A stretch of DNA of 64,000 nt, taken from the NCBI GenBank assembly GCA_015063285.1, contig SUST01000001.1:186001-250000 (forward strand), read 5' to 3'. This document shows positions 34,951-42,097 of this stretch, piece after piece (positions within the stretch are counted from its first letter, which is position 1; each line of letters begins with the position of its first letter). The DNA is from Thermoplasmata archaeon (lineage in GTDB: Archaea > Thermoplasmatota > Thermoplasmata > Methanomassiliicoccales > Methanomethylophilaceae). Both the position numbers and the translations under genes were made by a program. The notes under the pieces were generated by a model. It saw only the letters and a list, made by a program, of their open reading frames with translations. It searched no databases and was not told where the DNA came from.

Positions 34951-35043
34951 ACAAACTACCGAACAATTTCGTCACAAACTACCGAACGGATTATCTACAA
35001 ACTACCGAACAGAATCTTAATAAACTACCGAACGGATTGTGTT
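34951..35043. repeat. Four 23-bp tandem repeats upstream of the ATPase
   Basis: AAACTACCGAAC starts at 34953, 34976, 34999 and 35022, exactly 23 bases apart. The conserved 14 bases (ACAAACTACCGAAC; ATAAACTACCGAAC in the last) alternate with nine-base variable AT-rich spacers. The array ends about 25 bases before the ATPase gene. It is too short and regular to be a CRISPR array. It looks like a cooperative operator. Confidence 0.85.
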
Positions 35044-35067
35044 CATGATAGATTGAGCTTCAAATAC

Positions 35068-36321
35068 ATGCCTAGAATCGTCGACGAGACTCTACAATTC
35101 AAACTTAAGAGCAAGGGTGCTGTCTGGGTCAAGGGTCCTAAATGGTGCGGAAAATCCACAACATCAAAACAATTTGCCAAAACAATAATCCGCATGCAGG
35201 ACGAGGAGACCAGGCAGCAGAACATAGCTCTTGCAAAACTGAGCCCCTCTGATTTCCTGAAAGGTGATACGCCCCTTCTCATCGACGAATGGCAGGTCAT
35301 ACCGTTCATATGGAATCAGATCAGAACTGAGGTCGATATACGCGATGCATTCGGTCAATTCATTCTAACAGGATCAAAGAAGCCCAAAGACATCGATGAC
35401 TCTGAAAAACACACAGGAACTGGGCGCATAACATCCTTGACCATGAGACCGATGACGCTTTACGAGTCTGGAGAGAGTGATGGATCGGTATCATTAGAGG
35501 ACCTTTTCAACGGAGGAGGCGCTTTCTCTCGTTGCGATAAGAAACTATCCGATTACGCGTTTTACACAGCAAGAGGAGGATGGCCGAAAGCCATCGGTCA
35601 AGAACGTAATGTGGCCTTGGAACAAGCGGTGGACTATCTGGACGGTATAGTGAATACAGATATGTCCAATGATGATGTAAGGAGGGATCCTGAAAGGGTC
35701 AGACTTCTTCTAAGATCCTATGCCAGAAACTGTTCGACTCAAGCCAACAACTCAACGATCAAATCCGATATGATAGAGAACGATACGATGTCACTGGATG
35801 AGGATACCATCGCATCGTATGTCAAAGCGCTAAAGGGGTTGTACGTCATCGAGGAATCAGAGGCGTGGAATCCGAACATCAGATCTAAGACGGCCATTCG
35901 GACCTCCAATACGCGCTATTTTATCGATCCCTCCATAGCCTGTGCCGCATTAGACATAGGTCCCGAAGGCCTGATAGGCGATCTTAACCTATTCGGATTC
36001 CTGTTCGAAAACCTTTGTGTTCGCGACCTAAGAGTCTACGCGGAGAGACTCAAAGGCAAGGTGAAGCACTACAGAGATTCATCAGGACTAGAAGTGGATG
36101 CAGTTATCACCCTGAGGAATGGCGATTGGGCTGCTATAGAAATCAAATTAGGTTCTGAAGAATACATCGAAGAGGGTGCTTCTAACCTGCTGAGATTGGT
36201 CGACTGCATGGATCCCAGGTCCAAGAAACCAAAGTTCATGATGGTACTGACCGGATCAGGAACAGCATACAGAAGGGAAGATGGGGTTTGGGTAGTTCCC
36301 CTCGGCTGTCTGGGCCCGTGA
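35068..36321 (+). CDS. AAA_14/DUF4143 family ATPase with PD-(D/E)XK-like end
   Basis: About 417 residues from ATG 35068; a TTG at 35053 would add five. Walker A is GPKWCGKSTTSKQ near residue 24, Walker B LLIDEWQ near 75, and sensor LTGSKKP near 107. The C-terminal DUF4143 region holds an E-VDAVI...AIEIKLG pattern near 340-360, like a restriction-nuclease core. Base composition is more AT-rich than the neighbours, which suggests transfer. Four tandem repeats precede it. It is only distantly similar to the family member at 17480. Cellular role unknown; these ATPases are strongly expanded in gut archaea. Confidence 0.8.
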   Translation: MPRIVDETLQFKLKSKGAVWVKGPKWCGKSTTSKQFAKTIIRMQDEETRQQNIALAKLSPSDFLKGDTPLLIDEWQVIPFIWNQIRTEVDIRDAFGQFILTGSKKPKDIDDSEKHTGTGRITSLTMRPMTLYESGESDGSVSLEDLFNGGGAFSRCDKKLSDYAFYTARGGWPKAIGQERNVALEQAVDYLDGIVNTDMSNDDVRRDPERVRLLLRSYARNCSTQANNSTIKSDMIENDTMSLDEDTIASYVKALKGLYVIEESEAWNPNIRSKTAIRTSNTRYFIDPSIACAALDIGPEGLIGDLNLFGFLFENLCVRDLRVYAERLKGKVKHYRDSSGLEVDAVITLRNGDWAAIEIKLGSEEYIEEGASNLLRLVDCMDPRSKKPKFMMVLTGSGTAYRREDGVWVVPLGCLGP

Positions 36322-36351
36322 GATGCAATATCCGAGCGAGAAAACAGATCC

Positions 36352-37029
36352 TCACTGCTTGACGGCCTTCGCATTCATCACGGACATGAGGATCGACGTG
36401 CAGGAAGTCTTCCCGGACCTGACCGAATAATCCAGAAGACTGATCATATCCTTGTCCGGGATCAGATTGGAATCCACGGCAGAATGCAGAACGACGATAT
36501 CGTTCTCCATGATCGCATGCTCCGCCATGGGGATGATACGGGACCTCATGTACTGGATGTACATCTCACGGTTGTCATCTGTCAGCAAGATGGGGTTCGA
36601 CAGCCTGGACATGGCGATCTCCTCTGACATCCTCTGACGAGTGGTGAGGATCTCGTTGTCGAAATCCGGGAAACAGATCGAATAGCCCGCCAGGAAGTTG
36701 AATGAGAACCCGTCACCGCATGTGACCTGACAGTCCGTGCTGATGCTCCATCCGAAACTGTTGAATGCCTCGAAACTGCCGAGATAGTTTATCATCCTGA
36801 GTCCCGAAAGCGATACGAGGGCCTCCGAAGATGCCCTGGTGATGCTGGCCGGGATGACCAATGTACGTCCGCTGGACCCGTGGCAGTCCCTAAGGAACTG
36901 CGGTCCGAGAGAAACCACTTCCACACCGTTCACCACTGCGGGCACTACTATATTCAAATCGCTGGTGATCAGCCGCGTGATCTCCAGTCCTCCGTCCGTC
37001 AGGACGGTCTCCACTCTGGCAGCGCTCAT
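36352..37029 (-). CDS. Unknown protein with LRR_5-like segment
   Basis: About 225 residues from ATG 37029, which overlaps the stop of the MoxR gene by four bases (ATGA). The N-terminal part reads as a BspA-type leucine-rich repeat (LNIVVPAVVNGVEVVSLGPQ, then TLVIPASITRASSEAL). The C-terminal half is helical with many Met and Ser residues and has no recognised motif. It is the third gene in the VWA-MoxR operon and may act as a partner of these proteins. No signal peptide, so it is presumably cytoplasmic. Confidence 0.55.
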   Translation of the reverse strand: MSAARVETVLTDGGLEITRLITSDLNIVVPAVVNGVEVVSLGPQFLRDCHGSSGRTLVIPASITRASSEALVSLSGLRMINYLGSFEAFNSFGWSISTDCQVTCGDGFSFNFLAGYSICFPDFDNEILTTRQRMSEEIAMSRLSNPILLTDDNREMYIQYMRSRIIPMAEHAIMENDIVVLHSAVDSNLIPDKDMISLLDYSVRSGKTSCTSILMSVMNAKAVKQ

Positions 37030-38390
37030 TGCAATCCCTCCATCATGGATTTGATCTTCCTGTTCCTGCCTTCGCTGAGCAGTTCGTCGTTGTACGCATA
37101 GAGCGTTCCTCCCGGCTTGGAGAACATTACCACATTGTAGCATGAGATGAGTCCGGTGAGCAGCGAGACGGTCTCCGGACCGGTACCGAACGTGGATTTT
37201 GCGAATTCCATCGCATTCCTGACATGAGTGTCGAACTTATCCTTGGCCTCGCCCAGTTGGGTCGTGAGCTCCTCCAGGGTCTTCAGATCGTTCATGCATC
37301 TGAGGGTGAACTGCAGCCCGGCCCTCTCCTCCGCCGTCAGGTTGGTCTTGAGTTTCTTCCTGACCTCGTTGATGGTCATTCCTTTCTCCCTGTCAAGATG
37401 GTCGATGGCATACTCCAGAGACATCGCGTTCCCTGCCTCTGCATTCAGCCTTCCGATGAGGATAGAGATGACGGCCAGCCTCCCTTCCGCGCTCATGGTG
37501 TTGGGACCGGCCTCGAAGGAACCGGCCAGGATCGCATCCGAATTGTAATCCTCGCGGTACTTCCTGTAGAACTCCCTGTACTTGTTGAACTCCGCCGCTA
37601 TCTCCGGGTCCCTGATGTACTGCGTTATGACATCAATACATGCCCAGACGCCCTTGCCCTCGAATTCGTTGAGCACCACGGACAGGTCCTCCCATGCACG
37701 TGGGGTGACGAACTGTATGCCGTCAACGGTACGCTCTATCTTCAGCAGGTTCTGCGGTTTGACCTTCAGATAGTAGATGATGGAATCGTTGACCCCGTTG
37801 CTCATCGCGTATCTCAGCCAGACGTCCGTATCGGGTTCCACCTCGATGATCCTTATCCTGTCCAGGGTCGCAACGTCGAACTCCCTGGCGGAATCGTTGA
37901 ACTCGGGAGGGTTCCCTGCCGCCACCAGCACCCATCCGTCCGGGATCAGGTGCGGGCCGAACTTCTTGTTCTGCAGGAGGTCCAGCATCGCAGGGGCTAG
38001 CGTCTCCGAGACACAGTTGATCTCGTCGATGAACAGTATGCCTTCCTTCTTCCCCTCGTTGTATATGACGTCGTACACGGATGTGATGATCTCGCTCATG
38101 GTGTACCTAGTCACGGTGCACTCATAGCCTCCGTAGGTCTCCTTCTCGATCATCGGCAGACCAATCGCGGACTGACGGGTATGGTGGGTGATGGTGTACG
38201 ACACGTATCCGAGACCGAGCTCGGCAGCTATCTGCGACATTATTGCCGTCTTTCCCAATCCCGGCGCTCCCAGTACCATTATGGGCCTCTGTCTAGCACG
38301 GGGGATCAGGTAGTTCCCAGCGTCGTCCTTCGACATGTACGCCTCAATGGCGTCCTTGATATGGTCCTTGGCATCCTGAATGTTCATCAT
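37026..38390 (-). CDS. MoxR-type AAA+ ATPase
   Basis: About 454 residues. Walker A GAPGLGKTAIMSQ lies near residue 44, Walker B GILFIDEIN near 123, sensor 1 VLVAAGNPPEFND near 158, and the arginine-finger region DRIRIIEVEPD near 179. MoxR ATPases act with VWA proteins as chaperones that insert cofactors or remodel complexes. Here the VWA gene lies directly upstream, as in the RavA-ViaA pair. Two adjacent ATGs (38390, 38387) are possible starts; I use the first. The region after residue 260 is helical and specific to the subgroup. Confidence 0.82.
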   Translation of the reverse strand: MMNIQDAKDHIKDAIEAYMSKDDAGNYLIPRARQRPIMVLGAPGLGKTAIMSQIAAELGLGYVSYTITHHTRQSAIGLPMIEKETYGGYECTVTRYTMSEIITSVYDVIYNEGKKEGILFIDEINCVSETLAPAMLDLLQNKKFGPHLIPDGWVLVAAGNPPEFNDSAREFDVATLDRIRIIEVEPDTDVWLRYAMSNGVNDSIIYYLKVKPQNLLKIERTVDGIQFVTPRAWEDLSVVLNEFEGKGVWACIDVITQYIRDPEIAAEFNKYREFYRKYREDYNSDAILAGSFEAGPNTMSAEGRLAVISILIGRLNAEAGNAMSLEYAIDHLDREKGMTINEVRKKLKTNLTAEERAGLQFTLRCMNDLKTLEELTTQLGEAKDKFDTHVRNAMEFAKSTFGTGPETVSLLTGLISCYNVVMFSKPGGTLYAYNDELLSEGRNRKIKSMMEGLQ

Positions 38391-38442
38391 AGGCAAGCCA
38401 AGCAATCACATTAGTACAATAAAAAGAACGAGAGAAAGAATG

Positions 38443-39687
38443 TCACCTCTCAGCCAAATCATGGGTGCCGATACAGACCTTCATGGCCCACATGGGGGTC
38501 TCGAAATCCAGATACTTATCGTCGCAGAAAAGGAAGGCCACGGGATAGTCGGGCTTCTTGGTGGGGTAGGTCCCGATACCGTCGGTGAAATAGATCAGTC
38601 CCCTGAGGTTGTTGAACTCCCCTTCGTCCAAGAGATAGTTGACATAATCGAACACGGGCCTGAAGTCGGTACCCTTCCCGCCCTTGATCTCCATGTTGTC
38701 GATGAGCCTCCTCATATCCGCACGGCTCCTTATTACATCGTCCGAACGGACGTTGTCGTCGCACTGGACTATATGAAGGTTGGTCCTCCTGGAAATCTCG
38801 CACTGCTCCATTATGTCGTAGACGTCCTCGATGAAGCTGACCACAGGGCCCCTCATGGTGGAACCGGAGGTGTCTATGGCGATGACGAAATCCTCTATCA
38901 TCGGCGAATTGGATTGCTCCACCGCATCGATCAGCGGGATGTTCCCGTAGAGCTGGATGCCGTAGCTGTAATACGCCGGATCGAACTCATTGACATCCAG
39001 CTTGACCCTCTCCCTGGTTGTCAGGAACTTCCTCAGGAATGCGCGGTAATCGGTCTGCTTCCTGTTCCTGATGCGCAGGACGCGCATGAGGGCATCGGTC
39101 TTCCCCGAGAGGTTCTTGGAGAAACCCTCGATCTCGACCATCATCTGGGCGGACATCTCCTGCCATTCGGGATGCTCCTTGCCGTCCCTGGATTCGTGGC
39201 TGTCTATGCAGAACAGGGGAGGGTAGGTGTTGATCTGCCATTCGGAAACCTTGGAGAGCTCCTCCGCAAGGAGGTCCACGGTCGGTGCGCCGGTCTTCTT
39301 CAGCATCCTCTCGAACACGAATATGCGGTCGTCCGCCTGAGGTAGTGCGACATGGGGCGTGCCCAGCATATCGAGGGAGTACTCCACTATCATATCCTCA
39401 GCAATGTCGCGGAACCTATTCTCGTTCTTGTCGTAATGCCCGAGGACCATGTGCATGACCATGTGGGCTATGACCCTCGATATGATGTTCGGATCCTTGG
39501 AGAAATCCCTGAGAACCCTGTCGATGTGGAAATACAGATGGGAACTGTCGTAATGGTACGGACCGTCGCCGTCGAGGATGACCGTCTCCAAGGCCAGGAC
39601 CGGACGCGTGATGAACCTGAGGTCCATGCAAAGATCGGTGCGGCAGTTCGCCACTATCTCCTCAGCCACTGCCCTGTTGCCTGTCAT
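38443..39687 (-). CDS. VWA-containing, metallopeptidase-like (DUF2201) protein
   Basis: A 414-residue protein. The N-terminal half is of the DUF2201 peptidase-like type, with HMVMHMVLGH near residue 71, where HxxxH and a following His recall a zincin motif, although the Glu of HExxH is missing. The C-terminal half is a VWA-like domain with the MIDAS sequence DTSGST in VIAIDTSGSTMRG near residue 270 and a later GGKGTDFRPVF. It lies upstream of the MoxR ATPase on the same strand, so the pair forms a typical MoxR/VWA module. No heme, nickel or Rubisco genes are nearby, so the substrate of the module is unknown. Confidence 0.8.
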   Translation of the reverse strand: MTGNRAVAEEIVANCRTDLCMDLRFITRPVLALETVILDGDGPYHYDSSHLYFHIDRVLRDFSKDPNIISRVIAHMVMHMVLGHYDKNENRFRDIAEDMIVEYSLDMLGTPHVALPQADDRIFVFERMLKKTGAPTVDLLAEELSKVSEWQINTYPPLFCIDSHESRDGKEHPEWQEMSAQMMVEIEGFSKNLSGKTDALMRVLRIRNRKQTDYRAFLRKFLTTRERVKLDVNEFDPAYYSYGIQLYGNIPLIDAVEQSNSPMIEDFVIAIDTSGSTMRGPVVSFIEDVYDIMEQCEISRRTNLHIVQCDDNVRSDDVIRSRADMRRLIDNMEIKGGKGTDFRPVFDYVNYLLDEGEFNNLRGLIYFTDGIGTYPTKKPDYPVAFLFCDDKYLDFETPMWAMKVCIGTHDLAER

Positions 39688-39794
39688 GCGGATCGGTCAC
39701 TGAATCCCTTTACGAGGACTAAAAACCATACGGAGAGCAATTCTATCCGCCATAGAAAAATTGGAAGGACGGCTGCCGATGCGGGGAGGGTCAA

Positions 39795-39818
39795 GGCGCA
39801 CGGGAAGACCCGTGCGCC
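39795..39818 (-). terminator. Terminator after flavin reductase
   Basis: GGCGCACGGG, loop AAGA, CCCGTGCGCC: a perfect 10-bp stem just downstream of the leftward flavin reductase gene. Confidence 0.7.
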
Positions 39819-39825
39819 CTGCATT

Positions 39826-40392
39826 TCATTTGAGTTCTTTTCCAATCTGTCCGGCCTTTCCGACCTTCTCCCCGAGAAGGTTGTAGTTCCAATTGAATTG
39901 GTCGAACATGATGAGATCTGTCTTCGATATGTCTATCTTGCCGTTCTCCGCGACAATCTCCTCGTCGGCACAGACGTTGACGATCTTTCCTACGACTGCG
40001 TACATGTTCTCCGTCTTCACCACTTCTGCGAGATCGCATTCCAGGGAGATTGGGAACTCCTCGATCAGCGGAGCGTTCACATGGCTGCTCCTCACTGCAT
40101 GAAGTCCAGAATGCGCGAACTTATCGGGAACCTTGTTCCCGGACACGATCCCCACATAATCCGCAGGGACCATTGTCTTCCTGTCGGCCAATCCCACTGT
40201 GAAGGATTTGGCAGAAAGTATGTTCTGAGTGGTCTTGTGATCCTCGTCGATGAACAGGGCGATCTTGTCCATTTGACATATCATGCCCCAAGCTGCATTC
40301 ATCAGGTTGATGTTTCCCTTGTCGTCGTATGCCGATATTATGAGTACGGGCATCGGACAGACTGCCGGTACGGATCCCAGATCCTTCTTCAT
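39826..40392 (-). CDS. Flavin reductase-like FMN-binding split-barrel protein
   Basis: A 188-residue protein of the flavin reductase-like domain family. Signatures include PVLIISAYDDKGNINLMNAA near residue 16, DHKTTQNILSAKSFTVGLA near residue 50, GIVSGNKVPDKFAHSGL near 78, and EFPISLECDLAEV near 107. It binds FMN and may reduce flavin with NAD(P)H. It follows the NTF2-like gene by one base and both are divergent from an HxlR regulator, a common arrangement for redox-responsive HxlR operons. Confidence 0.85.
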   Translation of the reverse strand: MKKDLGSVPAVCPMPVLIISAYDDKGNINLMNAAWGMICQMDKIALFIDEDHKTTQNILSAKSFTVGLADRKTMVPADYVGIVSGNKVPDKFAHSGLHAVRSSHVNAPLIEEFPISLECDLAEVVKTENMYAVVGKIVNVCADEEIVAENGKIDISKTDLIMFDQFNWNYNLLGEKVGKAGQIGKELK

Positions 40393-40393
40393 C

Positions 40394-40780
40394 TCAATCC
40401 CTCTTTATGGTGTTGGAGTTCTGATTGTAAGCCTTGGCGACGCATTTCCATTCGCCGTCCATCTTGAGAAGGAGGAGATAATCGGTGAAGTCGATCCTCC
40501 CTCCCCAGCCCTCTTCCAGCACACGCACGACCGCAAGTGACTCCTCCAAATCGATCACATCGATTCTTGCCTTGAATGAATCCCCGCCCGAAACGGTGTC
40601 GACGTTGTGATAGAACTGTTCGATGGAACCGTGCTCGAGTTTCCCATCCAGGAAACCGAAGAGGACGGCATCGTCGGTGAATAGCTTGCGGGCATGGGTG
40701 CTGTCCCCCTGCGCCACGCTCTTCACGAAATTCATCGCCGCTTCTTCGACTGCCTTATATTCTGCTATAGAAGACCTCAT
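40394..40780 (-). CDS. NTF2-like (SnoaL/lumazine-binding-type) protein
   Basis: A 128-residue protein with the NTF2-like cone fold: an N-terminal helix EYKAVEEAAMNFVKSVAQGD, then ARKLFTDDAVLFGF, and a closing strand WKCVAKAYNQ. This fold occurs in small-molecule binding or isomerase proteins; the ligand is unknown. It is cotranscribed with the flavin reductase and divergent from the HxlR gene, so it is probably under that regulator's control. Confidence 0.75.
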   Translation of the reverse strand: MRSSIAEYKAVEEAAMNFVKSVAQGDSTHARKLFTDDAVLFGFLDGKLEHGSIEQFYHNVDTVSGGDSFKARIDVIDLEESLAVVRVLEEGWGGRIDFTDYLLLLKMDGEWKCVAKAYNQNSNTIKRD

Positions 40781-40806
40781 ATAGAGAGTGATGAGTTAGC
40801 CATAGT

Positions 40807-40821
40807 TAAGTCAAGTACTTA
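40807..40821. promoter_or_regulatory. Inverted repeat between HxlR and its divergent operon
   Basis: TAAGT-CAAGT-ACTTA, a perfect 5-bp inverted repeat with a five-base spacer, in the 76-base intergenic region. It is a fitting operator for the HxlR dimer. Confidence 0.5.
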
Positions 40822-40856
40822 CAGTTAATCAATATACTAACCTTGGAGAAAGTGCT

Positions 40857-41195
40857 ATGGTAAGATGTATCGCGGACGAAGAACTGTGCAGAACGGGTTT
40901 CAGCTACACCCTCTCCCTGATCAACGGGAAGTACAAGATGACAATACTTTACACGCTGATGGAATTCGGTTCCGTCAGATTCAACGAGATGAAGAGGTAC
41001 ATCGCAGGAGTATCCGATAAGACACTCAGTTCGGCGCTCAAGGAACTGGAGCAGGACGGTCTGGTGCACAGGGAGATGTATCCTCAGATACCCCCGAAGG
41101 TCGAATATTCCCTGACAGAGACCGGAAAATCACTGATTCCCCTCCTGGACGGGATGTGCGAATGGGGGGACAGGCACCGCCCGGAACAGCTTTGA
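40857..41195 (+). CDS. HxlR family transcriptional regulator
   Basis: A 112-residue winged-helix protein. CIADEELCRTGFSYTLSLING near the N-terminus and LMEFGSVRFNEMKRYIAGVSDKTL, SALKELEQDGLV and PPKVEYSLTETGKSL are the usual HxlR order. Cys residues at 4 and 11 could sense oxidants or electrophiles, as in related HypR/YodB proteins. It is divergent from the NTF2-like and flavin reductase genes, with an inverted repeat between, so autoregulation and control of that operon are likely. Confidence 0.88.
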   Translation: MVRCIADEELCRTGFSYTLSLINGKYKMTILYTLMEFGSVRFNEMKRYIAGVSDKTLSSALKELEQDGLVHREMYPQIPPKVEYSLTETGKSLIPLLDGMCEWGDRHRPEQL

Positions 41196-41212
41196 CCGTC
41201 TGATCGCCGGGA

Positions 41213-41752
41213 TCAATAGTTGAGCTTCGCATAAAGCGCGCCGCATACCGATCCCAAAGCGGCGCAGGTCTCCAGCGAGAATCCGCCCGTCGTTATGTCC
41301 AGATTGTACTTCGGGATCTTCATGACATTCTTCGGTACCCCGTGGGGGCCGATCCCGAAGACCAAAAGGATGCTCTGACCGTTCTCCACCATATCCGTGA
41401 GCTGCCCAACGGACACCTTCTTGTCCGGCTCCGCCCTGCATGTGGTGAGTATCGGCTCCCCGAGCTGCGGAGGGAAACCCTTGGAAGGATAGGGGAACTG
41501 CTGGAAGCGGCCCTTCTCGGCGAGGTCCACGAAGTAATCCCCGTGATGGCCGATGCTGGTGGTCCCTGCTATCCAATTGGCCACCTCCACCGGCGTGCGG
41601 CACTCCTCCGGGATCGGGAAACCGAACAGTGCCAGATTCATCTCGAATGCCATTGCGAGATCGCCTGCACGGGCGATGATGCGCCTGTGCGGCTCCCTGA
41701 AGTTCTGGTCGTAGGAGTTGTACAATCCGATCGTGATCCTTCCCCTTCCCAT
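41213..41752 (-). CDS. DUF531 (SPOUT-like) archaeal protein
   Basis: A 179-residue protein that matches the archaeal DUF531 family: ITIGLYNSYDQNFREPHRRI near the start, LALFGFPIPEECRTP, and ILLVFGIGPHGVPKNVM near 128, with a TTGGFSLETC loop near 155. The GIGPHG-type glycine loop is like the SAM-binding knot of SPOUT methyltransferases. The substrate is probably RNA but is not known. Its N-terminus overlaps the end of the small gene upstream by 115 bases in another frame. Confidence 0.75.
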   Translation of the reverse strand: MGRGRITIGLYNSYDQNFREPHRRIIARAGDLAMAFEMNLALFGFPIPEECRTPVEVANWIAGTTSIGHHGDYFVDLAEKGRFQQFPYPSKGFPPQLGEPILTTCRAEPDKKVSVGQLTDMVENGQSILLVFGIGPHGVPKNVMKIPKYNLDITTGGFSLETCAALGSVCGALYAKLNY

Positions 41753-41913
41753 CGCTCCTTCCTCCTCCTTCCGACTATGGCGTAGCTGTCGCCGTCCATG
41801 AATATCTCGTATTCGGGGTACTGCCTCTGGAGCTCCGCGACCTTCGTCATGACCTCCATCATGGTGAGCTTCTCCTTGTGGAAATCGATGAAGATACGGT
41901 CGGGTTCGTCCAT
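41638..41913 (-). CDS. Small protein overlapping DUF531, 91 residues
   Basis: A frame of 91 residues from ATG 41913. The first 50 residues are protein-like: MDEPDRIFIDFHKEKL, then VMTKVAELQRQYPEYEIFMDGDSYAIVGRRRKE. The remaining 40 residues lie inside the DUF531 gene in another frame and are rich in Ser, Thr and Arg, as expected of noncoding readthrough. Either the stop codon was lost by a recent change, or a longer overlapping protein is made. The position upstream of DUF531 fits a short archaeal partner protein, but I do not recognise a name. Confidence 0.5.
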   Translation of the reverse strand: MDEPDRIFIDFHKEKLTMMEVMTKVAELQRQYPEYEIFMDGDSYAIVGRRRKERWEGEGSRSDCTTPTTRTSGSRTGASSPVQAISQWHSR

Positions 41914-41945
41914 AAAGTTGCCTTCATGAATGATTGGTAGAAGAG

Positions 41946-42021
41946 ATGGTGCCGTGAGCCGGGCTCGAACCAGCGACTTCGAGATCTTCAGTCTCGCACT
42001 CTCCCAACTGAGTTACCACGG
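41946..42021 (-). tRNA. tRNA-Phe (GAA)
   Basis: Cloverleaf on the minus strand. Acceptor GCCGTGG pairs with TCACGGC. Anticodon stem CGAGA/TCTCG encloses loop CTGAAGA, giving anticodon GAA. The T arm is GCTGG-TTCGAGC-CCGGC. Discriminator A is followed by CCA, so the 3' end appears to be encoded. Confidence 0.93.
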
Positions 42022-42073
42022 CGCAATTTCCCCCTATGAACATCCTGTTTATAAGCCTTTTTAGTGGGTAAAC

Positions 42074-42090
42074 GGGGGTTCATCACCCCC
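42074..42090 (-). terminator. Terminator after gyrA
   Basis: GGGGGT, loop TCATC, ACCCCC, just downstream of the gyrA stop (minus strand). Confidence 0.6.
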
Positions 42091-42097
42091 TGGATAC

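Noticed and set aside
34951-35043. CRISPR array
   Set aside because: Only four units with 9-base spacers; CRISPR spacers are about 30-40 bases, and no cas gene is nearby.
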